From Verrucomicrobiaceae bacterium (GTDB taxonomy: Bacteria > Verrucomicrobiota > Verrucomicrobiia > Verrucomicrobiales > Verrucomicrobiaceae): DNA of 64,000 nucleotides. Under the pieces are notes generated by a model. That model did not search any database. It worked only from the letters and a program-made list of their open reading frames with translations, and was not told where the DNA came from. A program made the position numbers and the translations under genes. Shown here one piece after another: positions 18,735-27,653 of this stretch. How positions within the stretch are numbered: position 1 is the first letter of the stretch; the number at the start of each line of letters is the position of its first letter. Location of the stretch: positions 25,534 to 89,533 of the forward strand of contig CANIBP010000021.1 in NCBI GenBank assembly GCA_947466075.1, given 5' to 3'.

Positions 18735-20276
18735 TCAAAGCAGCCGCCATTCGCGGCCATCGGCACGAAGCAGATCGTCCGCTTCCTTCGGCCCCCAGCT
18801 TCCGGCGGGATATTCGTGCATTGTCGGCGGGTTGTCGGATTTGTGCCATGCGTGCTCGATTTCGTCGATGAACTTCCAGGCGTTCTCGACTTCATCGCGA
18901 CGAGCAAACAGGGTGGCGTCACCAGCCATCGCATCGAGCAGCAGACGCTCGTAAGCCTCGGGGCTGGCCTTGCCGAAGCTGGAGGAGTAGCGGAAGTCCA
19001 TTTTCACCTGCTGCACATTCTGCGCCTGACCAGGCTGCTTGCAAAGGATGCGCAGGGCGATGCCCTCATCCGGCTGAATGCGGATGACGAGAGTGTTCTC
19101 ACTGTTTCTGAGCATGGTGCTGGTGGCAAAGGGCACCTGCGGCGGCTTTTTGAAATGCACGCTGATCTCAGTGGCCTTCTTCGGCAGTTGCTTGCCGACA
19201 CGAATGTAAAACGGCACGCCCTGCCAGCGCCAAGTGTCGATCATGAGCCGCAAAGCAACAAACGGCTCGGTCTTGGACTCGGGATTAACGCGATCTTCCT
19301 GCCGATAACCCACACGCGACACGCCATCGACACTGCCAGCGGTGTATTGGGCGCGGATCACGTTCTTGCCGACAGCTTCGGGGCCGACGAGCGGGCGTAG
19401 AGCGCGGATAACTTTCACTTTTTCATCGCGCACACTGTCGGCACTCAAATCAGTCGGCGGTTCCATCGCCACGAGCGTGAGCAATTGGAACAAATGGTTC
19501 TGCACCATGTCCCGCAGTGCGCCGGCGGTGTCGTAATAGCCGCCGCGACCGCCTTCCATGCCAAGATTCTCCGCGCAGGTGATCTGCACGTGATCGATGT
19601 AACGGCTATTCCAGTTTGGTTCGAAGATGGAGTTCGCGAAACGCAGCACCATGATGTTCTGCGCGGTTTCTTTGCCGAGGTAATGATCAATACGATAGGT
19701 GTCCTTTTCGGCAAAGGTATCGGCGACCACCGCATTCAAACCGCGTGCGGTGGCAAGATCTTTACCGAATGGCTTCTCGCAGACGACACGCGCCCACTTG
19801 TCACCGACGCCTTTGTTCAGGCCGGCTGCGCGAATCATCTCCAGAATGGGTTTGAACGCCTCCGGTGCGGCGGCGAGATAAAACAGCCGGTTCGCTGGTG
19901 CGCCGCGTTCGACATCGAACTGATCCAGCAGACAACCGAGCGCTTTGTAGCCTTCGAGGTCTTCAAATTCGCTGCGATGGTAGTGAATGCACTGCGCAAA
20001 ACTGCCCCACAACTCGTCATTGTGGCCCTGGCGGCTGTTTTTGCGATTTCCTTCCTCCAACTCGGTGCGAAAGCCTTCGTCCGTCTTGTCACGACGCGCA
20101 AAGCCCACGACCTTGAACTGCGGCGGCAGATCGCCACATGCGGCGATGTTGTAGATGGCAGGGATCAGCTTGCGGTGCGTCAGGTCGCCGGTGGCGCCAA
20201 AGATGACCACGGTGCAAGGCTCGGCACGATGACGTGAGAGCAGCGTTTCTTGAAAGGGGTTTTCCAGTTCGGGCAT
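18735..20276 (-). CDS. zwf: Glucose-6-phosphate 1-dehydrogenase
   Basis: 513 aa from the ATG at 20276 (MPELENPFQET), close to the typical 490-510. Domain order: Rossmann N-terminus with the dinucleotide motif FGATGDLTHRKL at about 25-36, the substrate/catalytic motif RIDHYLGKE (His general base) at about 190, and the conserved VCEKPFGKD before it. The C-terminal domain includes GVPFYIRVGKQLPKK. It oxidises glucose 6-phosphate to 6-phosphogluconolactone using NADP+ or NAD+. A longer frame begins nine codons upstream (20303) but lacks support. Operon with opcA downstream. The matching lactonase is at 42353-43600. Confidence 0.95.
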   Translation of the reverse strand: MPELENPFQETLLSRHRAEPCTVVIFGATGDLTHRKLIPAIYNIAACGDLPPQFKVVGFARRDKTDEGFRTELEEGNRKNSRQGHNDELWGSFAQCIHYHRSEFEDLEGYKALGCLLDQFDVERGAPANRLFYLAAAPEAFKPILEMIRAAGLNKGVGDKWARVVCEKPFGKDLATARGLNAVVADTFAEKDTYRIDHYLGKETAQNIMVLRFANSIFEPNWNSRYIDHVQITCAENLGMEGGRGGYYDTAGALRDMVQNHLFQLLTLVAMEPPTDLSADSVRDEKVKVIRALRPLVGPEAVGKNVIRAQYTAGSVDGVSRVGYRQEDRVNPESKTEPFVALRLMIDTWRWQGVPFYIRVGKQLPKKATEISVHFKKPPQVPFATSTMLRNSENTLVIRIQPDEGIALRILCKQPGQAQNVQQVKMDFRYSSSFGKASPEAYERLLLDAMAGDATLFARRDEVENAWKFIDEIEHAWHKSDNPPTMHEYPAGSWGPKEADDLLRADGREWRLL

Positions 20277-20467
20277 GGTTTTAAAGCAAGGACTACGCCA
20301 CAAAGACGACGCAGGACTGCCAGACTAGCCTGAGGCTCTCTGATGGCAACCCGCGATGCTTTGTCCGGGCCGCCGCATGGATGAAATGACTTCATGCAGG
20401 CCATGAACACAGATGATCGACCACTCGAACAACAACACCCCCGCCCCGGTTGTCGTTTGAGCGCTAG

Positions 20468-21175
20468 TCAGCGGCCTTTGCCCTTTACCTTCATGTAACG
20501 GGTGCCGACTTCGCGTTTGATGGTGCCGACGCCGTCCACGACGGTCACCTGCCACACGTATTTTTCCATCTCGATCTCATAACCGTCCCCTTTGACCTGC
20601 CATTTGCCGAATTGCGGGCCGGAGCCATCATCGATCTCGAAAACACCGTCGGGCTTCATCAAGATTTCTGCATCAGGCTTGCCGGTGAGTGTTTGGTGGT
20701 AGGTCCATTTTAACGGGATGGCCCCAAGGTTGGTGATCATGCCAGCTTCAATCTCCGCACGGGCCTTGGTGATGACCTGTAGGTCGTCGAGTTTGGCACC
20801 GGCGGCGATTTTAAGGAGCGAGTCGAGGCGGGCGAGAGCGGCGGCCTGGACGGGCTTGAGGGCGTCGCTGCGGGCGGTGCTGTATTGGGCGAAGAGCTTG
20901 GCTGCGGCGCTGTGCGGGGTAGGGATGGCGTCACCGGTGATGAGTTGTTTCAGTTGAGTGGTGACCACCTCCGCACCGGCGGTGTCACCGCTGCGCACGA
21001 GGCTGGTCACAATTTGCGCGCCCTGCTTTTCGAGCGTTTCGTCGAGGCGTTTCGTTGCCTCGGTGGCGCGTGTGCGGTAGTCCTTGAGGATGGCGGCTGG
21101 GGTGTCGGCGAGCGTGAGGGAGGCGATGGCAGCGAGGAAGAGGGTGTGAATACGTTTGTTCTTGACAGAGGGCAC
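20468..21175 (-). CDS. Exported protein of unknown function
   Basis: 235 aa with a signal peptide (HTLFLAAIASLTLA). The mature half is mainly helical, rich in Ala, Lys, Thr and Glu (LKDYRTRATEATKRLDETLEKQGAQIV), like a periplasmic helical bundle. The C-terminal third is beta-rich with Trp residues (LKWTYHQTL, GQQ-free FGKWQVKGDGYEIEMEKYVWQVTVVDG), which may be a lipocalin-like or DUF-type beta sheet. I do not recognise the family. The gene sits 190 bases downstream of the zwf start on the same strand. Such helical plus Trp-rich beta exported proteins are common in Verrucomicrobia. Confidence 0.6.
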   Translation of the reverse strand: MPSVKNKRIHTLFLAAIASLTLADTPAAILKDYRTRATEATKRLDETLEKQGAQIVTSLVRSGDTAGAEVVTTQLKQLITGDAIPTPHSAAAKLFAQYSTARSDALKPVQAAALARLDSLLKIAAGAKLDDLQVITKARAEIEAGMITNLGAIPLKWTYHQTLTGKPDAEILMKPDGVFEIDDGSGPQFGKWQVKGDGYEIEMEKYVWQVTVVDGVGTIKREVGTRYMKVKGKGR

Positions 21176-21327
21176 GTGAGGAGCAGCTTAGGAGTGGGCT
21201 GAATTTACAGACATTGAGGGTTGAGTGCAGTGTGTTTGTGCCAAAAACCAGCCGTCGATACAAGAAAAAAGAGGCATCACGGGGGTGAATCGCCCGAGAT
21301 GTTTGCTTCCAAGCGCCACTTTTCTGA

Positions 21328-21349
21328 CCCTGCCACGGCTGTGGCAGGG
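21328..21349. terminator. Hairpin downstream of the VapBC pair
   Basis: Perfect 9-bp stem (CCCTGCCAC with its complement) and a GGCT loop, between the vapC stop and the start of the upstream-facing exported protein gene. There is no strong T-run, so it may be a terminator of minus-strand transcription or an intergenic palindrome. Confidence 0.4.
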
Positions 21350-21435
21350 CTAAACGGCTCCCGTTTGGGGCAGCCACGAGAGCGAAATAAGGTGCAAAAG
21401 CGGTGGTGCCGACTGCAATGCCAGACCCATCAACT

Positions 21436-21882
21436 TCATAGCGGCATGATCTCGATCTGCGGCTCATAGCGGCGAAAGTCCGCCACGTTTTGCGTCAGCA
21501 GCCGGCGCACGCCAAAGGCGAGCATGGTCGCGACGATGTTGGCATCGTGGACTGGCTTGCCCTTAACCTGCTGCGTCTTGAGCAGTTCTTTCCAGTGCCG
21601 GGTCACATCGGCATCTTCATCAGCAACGAGGTACTCGCGCTCAAGCTGGTCGATCTCCTGGGCCAGCAGCTCAGCATCATAGGCATCCCGAGCCATCATC
21701 TGCTTCGACACGACGATAGCAAACTCGCGCAGCACCTGGCGGCTGATCCAAAGCTCGGCCCCTGCCTGTTCCAAGGCCGACAACCGGTTCACAGCGGCCT
21801 CATGGTCGGGCGAGTCGGCATTGCGCGCGTGGACGACCACGTTGGTGTCCACGAAGATGGCTTCACCTGCCGTCGTCGCCAT
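21436..21882 (-). CDS. vapC: PIN-domain toxin, VapC-like
   Basis: 148 aa from the ATG at 21882. PIN domain: FVDTNVVVHARN near the N-terminus supplies the first metal-binding Asp, acidic residues follow in the middle (REYLVADEDADV), and VHDANIVATML supplies another; the tail LLTQNVADFRR is typical of PIN nucleases. These enzymes cleave RNA with Mg2+ and are toxins held by a partner antitoxin. The upstream gene (21863-22087) overlaps by 20 bases and is the likely antitoxin. A longer start nine codons upstream exists but is less likely. The specific RNA target is unknown. Confidence 0.85.
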   Translation of the reverse strand: MATTAGEAIFVDTNVVVHARNADSPDHEAAVNRLSALEQAGAELWISRQVLREFAIVVSKQMMARDAYDAELLAQEIDQLEREYLVADEDADVTRHWKELLKTQQVKGKPVHDANIVATMLAFGVRRLLTQNVADFRRYEPQIEIMPL

Positions 21883-22087
21883 AGGTATCCTCCCGGCGGA
21901 AGGTTTCACCCCTCAGCGCGCCCAGATGCAGCGAGCCAAAGGTGAGCGGCGTACGTAGTGCATGGGGACGCAACTGGTGGTTCACCTGAATGACCACGCT
22001 GTACTCGCCCTCAGCAAGTTCGGTCGGCAGGCGCACCTCAAGCTCGTGATCCGGGGAGACTTTGGCCTTGGTGTTGTAAGTCGGCAT
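21863..22087 (-). CDS. Putative antitoxin upstream of vapC
   Basis: 74 aa from the ATG at 22087. No classic VapB fold was matched by eye, but the order (small gene directly ahead of a PIN gene, ends overlapping by 20 bases) and the N-terminus (MPTYNTKAKVSPDHELEVRLPTEL) fit an antitoxin that begins with a beta/arm DNA-binding element like an AbrB-type swapped hairpin. The C-terminus (RTPLTFGSLHLGALRGETFRREDTYGDDGR) would be the toxin-binding arm; 'YGDDGR' ends are common in such pairs. Probable autoregulation of the pair is inferred. Confidence 0.6.
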   Translation of the reverse strand: MPTYNTKAKVSPDHELEVRLPTELAEGEYSVVIQVNHQLRPHALRTPLTFGSLHLGALRGETFRREDTYGDDGR

Positions 22088-22227
22088 GGGATGATTGTAG
22101 TGGCGGCGATGTGAGTCGTCAACGCACACACCAACCGGCCATCAAGACCAAGGAGCCGAAGTGAACAAACCCGGCACTGCATGAGCTGATCACCGCGCTG
22201 CGTCGCTGATGCATGCCTGAAGCCGTC

Positions 22228-22242
22228 CCCCGCCACGCGGGG
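22228..22242. repeat. GC-rich hairpin ahead of the sigma-factor gene
   Basis: Six-base-pair stem CCCCGC/GCGGGG around a CAC loop in the 240-base gap between the VapBC pair and the ECF sigma gene. It may be a terminator for one of the flanking units or a regulatory hairpin. Nothing else was recognised in this gap. Confidence 0.3.
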
Positions 22243-22326
22243 CATTTCTCTATCGTCGAATTTCTTTACCTATGAAGGGACTCAAAGGTTTGACACGGCG
22301 TTTCAGCCGTTGAGAATCAGCGACCA

Positions 22327-23001
22327 ATGAGCAAACCGGAGCCAGACATTCCTATCCCGGAAGACGTCAAAAAAGAGAAAGGCCTGTGGGAGAAGACCCG
22401 CAAGAGCCTGATTGAGCGTCTAAATAACTGGGAGGACCAGAAGACGTGGAACGAGTTTTACCAGACCTACTGGCGGCTTATTTTTAGCGTTGGCTCTAAG
22501 GCAGGCCTCACCCGTGAAGAGGCTTTTGATGTGGTACAGGAAACCGTCATCGCCATCGCCCGTCAGGTGCAGAAGGGGCAGTATGACCCGCGTGCCGGCT
22601 CGTTCAAGGCCTGGCTGCTGCAAATGACGCGCTGGCGCATCCTGGACGTGTTTCGTGCCCGCAAGCGCCAGCCTTCGCTAGCAGATCAAGGCAACGCCGA
22701 CAGCGAGGACACCAGCGGTCAGATCGTTGACCGCCTGTCCCAAGATAAGGACAACCTGCTGGAAAACATCTGGGATCGCGAGTGGCGTGACAACATCACC
22801 GCTGCGGCGCTTGAACGCGTCAAAGCCAAGGTTTCCCCACGGCAATTCCAGATTTTTGACTGCTATGTGATGAAGGGCTGGGGCGTGAAGAAGACCTCTG
22901 AAGCCCTCGGCATCAACGCCGCACAGGTTTATTTGGCCAAGCACCGGGTTGGAGCATTAGTGAAGAAAGAAGTTCAGGGGCTTGAGAATACGATGCTTTA
23001 G
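22327..23001 (+). CDS. ECF-type RNA polymerase sigma factor (paired with a kinase gene)
   Basis: 224 aa. Region 2 is visible as NEFYQTYWRLIFSVGSKAGLTREEAFDVVQETV at about 40-75 and FKAWLLQMTRWRILDVFRARK at about 95-115. Region 4 at about 160-215 carries KVSPRQFQIFDCYVMKGWGVKKTSEALGINAAQVYLAKHRV, a helix-turn-helix that would contact the -35 element. This is the architecture of the sigma factors that PVC bacteria place next to Ser/Thr kinases; the kinase at 23041 starts 40 bases after its stop, so the two probably share an operon. Phosphorylation-driven control of the sigma factor is a known idea for this type, inferred here. Confidence 0.85.
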   Translation: MSKPEPDIPIPEDVKKEKGLWEKTRKSLIERLNNWEDQKTWNEFYQTYWRLIFSVGSKAGLTREEAFDVVQETVIAIARQVQKGQYDPRAGSFKAWLLQMTRWRILDVFRARKRQPSLADQGNADSEDTSGQIVDRLSQDKDNLLENIWDREWRDNITAAALERVKAKVSPRQFQIFDCYVMKGWGVKKTSEALGINAAQVYLAKHRVGALVKKEVQGLENTML

Positions 23002-23040
23002 TGGGAGACTTCCGGGCGCTTGCAGCGGCTGATCAGGCCA

Positions 23041-25581
23041 ATGCATGCTGCGTCCTCCTTTCACGCCAGCTTCATGAGCGATTCCGCCGTCCTGCCAGCA
23101 GACCTTGAGTCCCCGTCCGAGATCGCGGACGAGGAGGTCGTTGTGCCGTTGCAAGATGAAGCGCAGGAGGAAATCGACGCAGCACCAGAATCGGATGCCG
23201 ACGAAGAAGAGTTACCCGCACCGCCGATTGCGCCACCCACTGCCCAGCAGAAGGTGAAAAATCGCGACAAGAACGGTCCCCCCTCGCATCGCGACGACAT
23301 TGTCATTCCCGACTACACGCCGCTCAAGCGCATCGGCTCTGGTGCGTATGGCGAGGTCTGGCTGGCGCAAAGCGTGACCGGGGCGCTGCGTGCAGTGAAG
23401 ATCGTCTGGCGCGAGGATTTTGAACTCACACGCACGTTTCATCGCGAGTTCCAGGGCATACAGCAGTTCGAGCCCATCTCACGCGGCCATCCCTGCCTCG
23501 TGCATATTTTGCACGTCGGCTGGAATGAGCCGCGCGGTTTTTACTACTGCGTGATGGAACTGGCGGACGACGCCGAGGAAGGCGCGAACATCAGCGATAT
23601 GAAGTCCTATGTTCCACGTACGCTCACCACGGACATGAAGCGCCATGGGCGGCTTGACCCGTTCTTCTGCCGTGATGCGGGCGTGTACATGGCCGATGCG
23701 TTGCACTACATGCATAACCACGGCCTCACGCATCGTGACATCAAACCGTCGAACATCATCTTCGTCGGCGGCGTGTGCAAATTGGCGGACATCGGCCTCG
23801 TAGCTGCGTTTGGTGAGCGCACGTTCGTCGGCACCGAAGGCTTCGTGCCGCCCGAAGGCCCCGGCACGGCGCAGGCAGACATCTACAGCCTCGGCAAGGT
23901 GCTCTATGAGATGAGCAGCGGCAAAGACCGCATGGAGTTCCCCGAGGTGCCGGAAAATCTCTCCGATGAAGAATGGCCCTTTTGGCTGGACCTCAATCGC
24001 GTCATCTGCACGGCTTGCGAAAGCGATCTCACGCGTCGTTTTGCCAACGCCTCCGATTTCGCCGAGGCCTTGCAGCATGTGGGCGATAAGAAGCCTGAGA
24101 GCTTCGTGCGCCGCTTCAGCCGCGCAGCGATTCTCACCACACTCGGCTCGTTCCTCGTCGCCAGCGGTCTCGTGATGGCCAAACATCAGCGCGAATGGGC
24201 CTATGACATCCCGTTGCCAACGAAGCCTCCGCCGACGCTCCCGATACGCCCACAACCTCCCACATCGGGTAAACCGTGGCAGAACCGGCTCAAGCAATGG
24301 TTCACTTATAAACAAGATCGTCACGTCGCGGATCTGCCGCTTGATGCGCTGTTGTTCCGCAACTTTCTCGAAGCCACCTATGGAGCCGCTGAATACGAAG
24401 TGACTCCCGTCACGCTGCCGGACAAAACCACGCTCTATGCTGCCGTGATTCCCAAAGAAGAAGCGGATGCCTTCTGCGCCTGGATGACAGCGATGGATCG
24501 CCAGTCAGGCCGCCTCGATCCTGATCACGAGTATGTTTGGAAACCTGCGAACATCCCAGTCATGCCGGGCGCTTCCAAAGCGAAAACTGGCCACAGCGCC
24601 ATCCGCACCGAAATCGTGGGTGTGAAGTTCGGCAGCCTCAACATCGCCAGCACACCTGCCGGAGCTGAGGTCTTTGAAGGCGAACGTGTCGTCGGGCGCA
24701 CACCAATCGCGCTGCCCAAAGTGCGTGCTGATACCTTCAGCTACGAAGTGCGCCTGCCTGGCTACCAGCCTGAGATTGCCAGTGGCAAGCTCAAGGAAAA
24801 ACAAAGCATCAGCTTCAATCTGCGCTTGAGAGCCACTGGCTCGGTCGTCTTCGGCAAGGCGTGGCAGAACAGCCTCGGCATCAAGTTCGTGCCGCTGGGC
24901 AAAGCGATGCTCGCCAGCACCGAGACACGCCGCAAAGACTTCGCCGAATTCGCCAAGGCCACCAATCAGCCACCGATCGACGGCCGTTTGCTCGATGCCG
25001 CTCGCGATCTCCCTGTGACGATGGTTAATCGTGCCGAAGCCGAGCAATTCTGCCGCTGGCTCACAGATCGCGAACGCGCATTGGGTCTGCTCGAACCCGA
25101 TCAAGAATACCGTCTGCCCACCGATGATGAATGGAGCATGGCCGCCTATCTTTCGCGTGAGGTAGGCAATACACCCGCCGAACGCAGTCTGCGTATCGAA
25201 GGCATCTATCCCTGGGGCTTCATCTGGCCACCACCGGCCAAATCCGGCAACTACCTCGACAAAACAGCCGACAGCAGCGGCAAGCAATCGATCGCCAATT
25301 ACAATGACGGTGCCGCCGAAACAGCGCCAGTCGGTTCCTTCCGTGCCGATGGCCGTGGCTTGTTCGATCTCTCTGGCAACGTCTGGGAATGGGTCTCCGA
25401 TTCATGGAGCACCATGCCGGACCAGGGTGTTCTGCGTGGCGGAGCCTACACCACCGCTGAGCGCCAGGAGCTCCTCGCCTCCTTCCGCCGCCAGGCTGCT
25501 TCCGCCGAACGCCACCCCGACGCCGGTTTCCGTCTCCTGCTCTGGAACATCGGCCAGAACGCACGCGAGGATGAAGATTGA
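23041..25581 (+). CDS. Membrane Ser/Thr protein kinase with PEGA and FGE-like domains
   Basis: About 846 aa from the ATG at 23041; an ATG at 23074 and a TTG at 23020 are alternatives and no ribosome site decides. After an acidic/Pro-rich head, the kinase domain (about 90-350) has the Gly-loop IGSGAYGEVWLA, Lys in RAVKIV, catalytic HRDIKPSN and DIG in place of DFG (the metal Asp is kept). A membrane helix (TTLGSFLVASGLVMA) separates it from outside domains: a degenerate FGE-like stretch (EADAFCAWMTAMDRQ), a PEGA domain (GSLNIASTPAGAEVFEGERVVGRTPI), then a full FGE-sulfatase-like domain with GLFDLSGNVWEWVSD and VLRGGAYT. The catalytic Cys of formylglycine-generating enzymes is not seen, so this part is likely a ligand sensor. 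Confidence 0.88.
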   Translation: MHAASSFHASFMSDSAVLPADLESPSEIADEEVVVPLQDEAQEEIDAAPESDADEEELPAPPIAPPTAQQKVKNRDKNGPPSHRDDIVIPDYTPLKRIGSGAYGEVWLAQSVTGALRAVKIVWREDFELTRTFHREFQGIQQFEPISRGHPCLVHILHVGWNEPRGFYYCVMELADDAEEGANISDMKSYVPRTLTTDMKRHGRLDPFFCRDAGVYMADALHYMHNHGLTHRDIKPSNIIFVGGVCKLADIGLVAAFGERTFVGTEGFVPPEGPGTAQADIYSLGKVLYEMSSGKDRMEFPEVPENLSDEEWPFWLDLNRVICTACESDLTRRFANASDFAEALQHVGDKKPESFVRRFSRAAILTTLGSFLVASGLVMAKHQREWAYDIPLPTKPPPTLPIRPQPPTSGKPWQNRLKQWFTYKQDRHVADLPLDALLFRNFLEATYGAAEYEVTPVTLPDKTTLYAAVIPKEEADAFCAWMTAMDRQSGRLDPDHEYVWKPANIPVMPGASKAKTGHSAIRTEIVGVKFGSLNIASTPAGAEVFEGERVVGRTPIALPKVRADTFSYEVRLPGYQPEIASGKLKEKQSISFNLRLRATGSVVFGKAWQNSLGIKFVPLGKAMLASTETRRKDFAEFAKATNQPPIDGRLLDAARDLPVTMVNRAEAEQFCRWLTDRERALGLLEPDQEYRLPTDDEWSMAAYLSREVGNTPAERSLRIEGIYPWGFIWPPPAKSGNYLDKTADSSGKQSIANYNDGAAETAPVGSFRADGRGLFDLSGNVWEWVSDSWSTMPDQGVLRGGAYTTAERQELLASFRRQAASAERHPDAGFRLLLWNIGQNAREDED

Positions 25582-25647
25582 AACTGCGGACGTTTTCGGG
25601 AATAAGCAATCTTCCCCGCTTCTCTCACGTATTAGCATCCACACGCC

Positions 25648-26244
25648 ATGAAATACCGTATCGCCTTCCTTTCCGCCCTTGCCGCCTCTTTCTGCATCGC
25701 CCAGGCCGAGGACAAACCCAAAACTGAAACACCTGCCATGCCCAAGCCCGAAGTTGTGAAGTCCGATGACGAATGGAAAAAGCTCCTTAGTGTCGAGCAA
25801 TACGAAGTCACCCGTCAACGTGGCACCGAGCGCCCCAACGGCGCGATTTATCACGAGTTCGAGAAGCAAGGCGAGGGCACCTACTACTGCGTCTGCTGCG
25901 GTGCAGAACTCTTCACCTCCAAGGAAAAATTCCACTCCGGCTGTGGCTGGCCTTCCTTCTATGATTCTTCCAAAGCCAAAGGCGTCCTCGAAAAAGTGGA
26001 CAACGGCCATGGGATGAAGCGCATCGAAACCGTCTGCAAACGCTGCGACGCACACCTTGGCCACGTCTTCGAAGGCGAAGGCTTCAAAACCCCCACCGAC
26101 CGCCGCTTCTGCATCAACGGCGTCGCACTGAAATTTGTTCCTAAAGGCGGTGAGGCTCCCAAACTCCTCGATCTCGACTCAGCAGCCGTGCAGCAAAAGA
26201 AGGACGAAGTCGCCAAAGAAGGCGGTGTGGAGCCGAAGAAGTAA
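25648..26244 (+). CDS. msrB: Peptide methionine-R-sulfoxide reductase, exported
   Basis: 198 aa with a signal peptide (MKYRIAFLSALAASFCIAQAEDK), so a periplasmic enzyme repairing methionine-R-sulfoxide. The MsrB core (about 45-165) shows the zinc pairs YYCVCCGAELF and VCKRCDAHLGHVF, the block HSGCGWPSFYD, and the catalytic Cys in RRFCINGVALKF. An unusual C-terminal extension follows (PKLLDLDSAAVQQKKDEV). Reducing partner unknown. The gene ends against the convergent DUF5069 gene, with a hairpin between them. Confidence 0.93.
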   Translation: MKYRIAFLSALAASFCIAQAEDKPKTETPAMPKPEVVKSDDEWKKLLSVEQYEVTRQRGTERPNGAIYHEFEKQGEGTYYCVCCGAELFTSKEKFHSGCGWPSFYDSSKAKGVLEKVDNGHGMKRIETVCKRCDAHLGHVFEGEGFKTPTDRRFCINGVALKFVPKGGEAPKLLDLDSAAVQQKKDEVAKEGGVEPKK

Positions 26245-26249
26245 AGTAC

Positions 26250-26269
26250 GACGGACACTCCTGTCCGTC
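26250..26269. terminator. Bidirectional hairpin between convergent msrB and DUF5069 genes
   Basis: Perfect 8-bp stem (GACGGACA and its complement) around a CTCC loop, 6 bases after the msrB stop and touching the DUF5069 stop. Its place between convergent genes suggests a bidirectional terminator; a short T-rich stretch (TAGTTTCC) follows on the plus strand. Confidence 0.55.
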
Positions 26270-26795
26270 ATAGTTTCCCCTTCTTCACCCACTCGATGAT
26301 CTTCCGGTCATCGTCCCCTGCCGCCCACGTCACGCGCAGAAAATCGGCAGGGTGAAGCCTGTGCTGCTCGAAGAACGCACGATCTCCGCCGCAGCAGAAC
26401 ATCGTGTCTGGGTCCATCTCACCCTTCAGCTTGGCCCGTGCCTTCACGATCAAACGCGGCAGCCACGGAATCCCGTCCACCGCCGCCGGTTTGGGCGGCA
26501 ATTCACTCGGCAGCACAATTTTGCCGCTCCGTTTACCGTGCTGCATCACTTGGAAGTAATCCCGCCGCACCGCCGCGACGAGCAAACTCGTCTCCAACGT
26601 CGGCCCCTCGGCTCCGTAGCGACAGTGATCGTCCACAAAGTCGAAAAACTCCTGCGTTGTGTAGCCAATGCTGTTTAGAAAAGCCTTGTCAGCCGCCGTG
26701 AACCAGTTCGCACCTCGCGCATCGCCGCCGCGATGCAGTTTGGCGCAGCGTTCGAAGAGTTCGCGGAAAGTCGTGTCCCAAGTTTGATCGTTCAT
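26268..26795 (-). CDS. DUF5069 family protein
   Basis: 175 aa from the ATG at 26795. The C-terminal half (LPRLIVKARAKLKGEMDPDTMFCCGGDRAFFEQH and DFLRVTWAAGDDDRKIIEWVKKG) is the DUF5069 pattern; a second, broken member of the family lies at 47494-47954. The N-terminal half (TWDTTFRELFERCAKLHRGG ... LNSIGYTTQEFFDFVDDHCRYG) looks like a small helical extension. No catalytic motif is known for the family and its function is unresolved. The frame extends upstream into the sigma-factor gene's leader and is not coding there. Confidence 0.75.
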   Translation of the reverse strand: MNDQTWDTTFRELFERCAKLHRGGDARGANWFTAADKAFLNSIGYTTQEFFDFVDDHCRYGAEGPTLETSLLVAAVRRDYFQVMQHGKRSGKIVLPSELPPKPAAVDGIPWLPRLIVKARAKLKGEMDPDTMFCCGGDRAFFEQHRLHPADFLRVTWAAGDDDRKIIEWVKKGKL

Positions 26796-26877
26796 TGTGC
26801 GCGAAACTAGCGGCGGCCACGGCAGCGTCAAACTTTCGTGCGCAACCATTCCTCTGCGCCAGTGGTTTACATCGCGC

Positions 26878-27567
26878 ATGACCCTCGCTAGCATGATGCT
26901 CACACTGCCCGCCTACCTCATGCCCGACCCGGAACGGAACGCTCCCATTGCCTCGCCGCAGGCCACCGCCGACGGTGTGGACGAGTCTTCCGATCAGGAA
27001 AGCGTCCGTCTCATGCTCCGCGTCAAAGAAGGCGATGTGAAAGCTTTCGAACGCCTCGTCGAGATGCACCAGAGCGCCATCATCGGCACCTGCGCCCGCA
27101 TGTTGAACAACATCGACGACGCGCATGATATCGCACAGATGGTTTTCATCCGCGTCTGGCGCAGCGCCCCGCGTTACGAGGTCACCGCCAAGTTCACCAC
27201 TTGGCTTTTCACCATCACCCGCAATCTCGTCTTCAACGAAACCCGCCGTCGCTCCCGCCGCAAAGAGGTCAGCATGGAGCAAGAGAACGAAGACGACGCT
27301 CCGAAGCACTTCGCCGATCACAGCACCCCCGGTGCTGATCACATCACGCAGCAGACCGAACTCGAACTCGCGCTCGACAAAGCCATCGCCGCACTCCCTG
27401 AAAAGCAGCGCCTCGCCGTCATCATGCGCCGTCACGAAGAGCGCCCATATGAAGATATCTGCGCCGCGTTGAAAATGTCACTCCCCGCCGTGAAGAGCCT
27501 CCTCTTCCGCGCCCGCACCGAATTAAGAAAGCACCTCGCCGCCTATCTCGGCGAAGACATCGAGTGA
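26878..27567 (+). CDS. ECF-type RNA polymerase sigma factor
   Basis: About 229 aa from the ATG at 26878; ATGs at 26893 and 26920 are equally possible. Region 2 (VKEGDVKAFERLVEMHQSAIIGTCARMLNNIDDAHDIAQMVFIRVW and FTTWLFTITRNLVFNETRRRSR) and region 4 (ALPEKQRLAVIMRRHEERPYEDICAALKMSLPAVKSLLFRARTELRKHLA) are complete. The typical linker is acidic (EQENEDDAPKHF). It is divergent from the DUF5069 gene, with starts less than 90 bases apart, so the short gap probably holds both promoters. No anti-sigma gene is next to it; the following gene is the large PVC heme protein. Confidence 0.88.
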   Translation: MTLASMMLTLPAYLMPDPERNAPIASPQATADGVDESSDQESVRLMLRVKEGDVKAFERLVEMHQSAIIGTCARMLNNIDDAHDIAQMVFIRVWRSAPRYEVTAKFTTWLFTITRNLVFNETRRRSRRKEVSMEQENEDDAPKHFADHSTPGADHITQQTELELALDKAIAALPEKQRLAVIMRRHEERPYEDICAALKMSLPAVKSLLFRARTELRKHLAAYLGEDIE

Positions 27568-27653
27568 GCTGAGAACTCGGCTCACCGCAGCCTCATCAGC
27601 GCCTCTGATTCGCGATAGCGATCCCTTTATGCTCGCGTACTCTCCGCCCTCGC

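Noticed and set aside
22140..22326. Possible tRNA or riboswitch in the gap before the ECF sigma gene
   Set aside because: No cloverleaf or conserved aptamer core could be drawn; only a short hairpin is visible.
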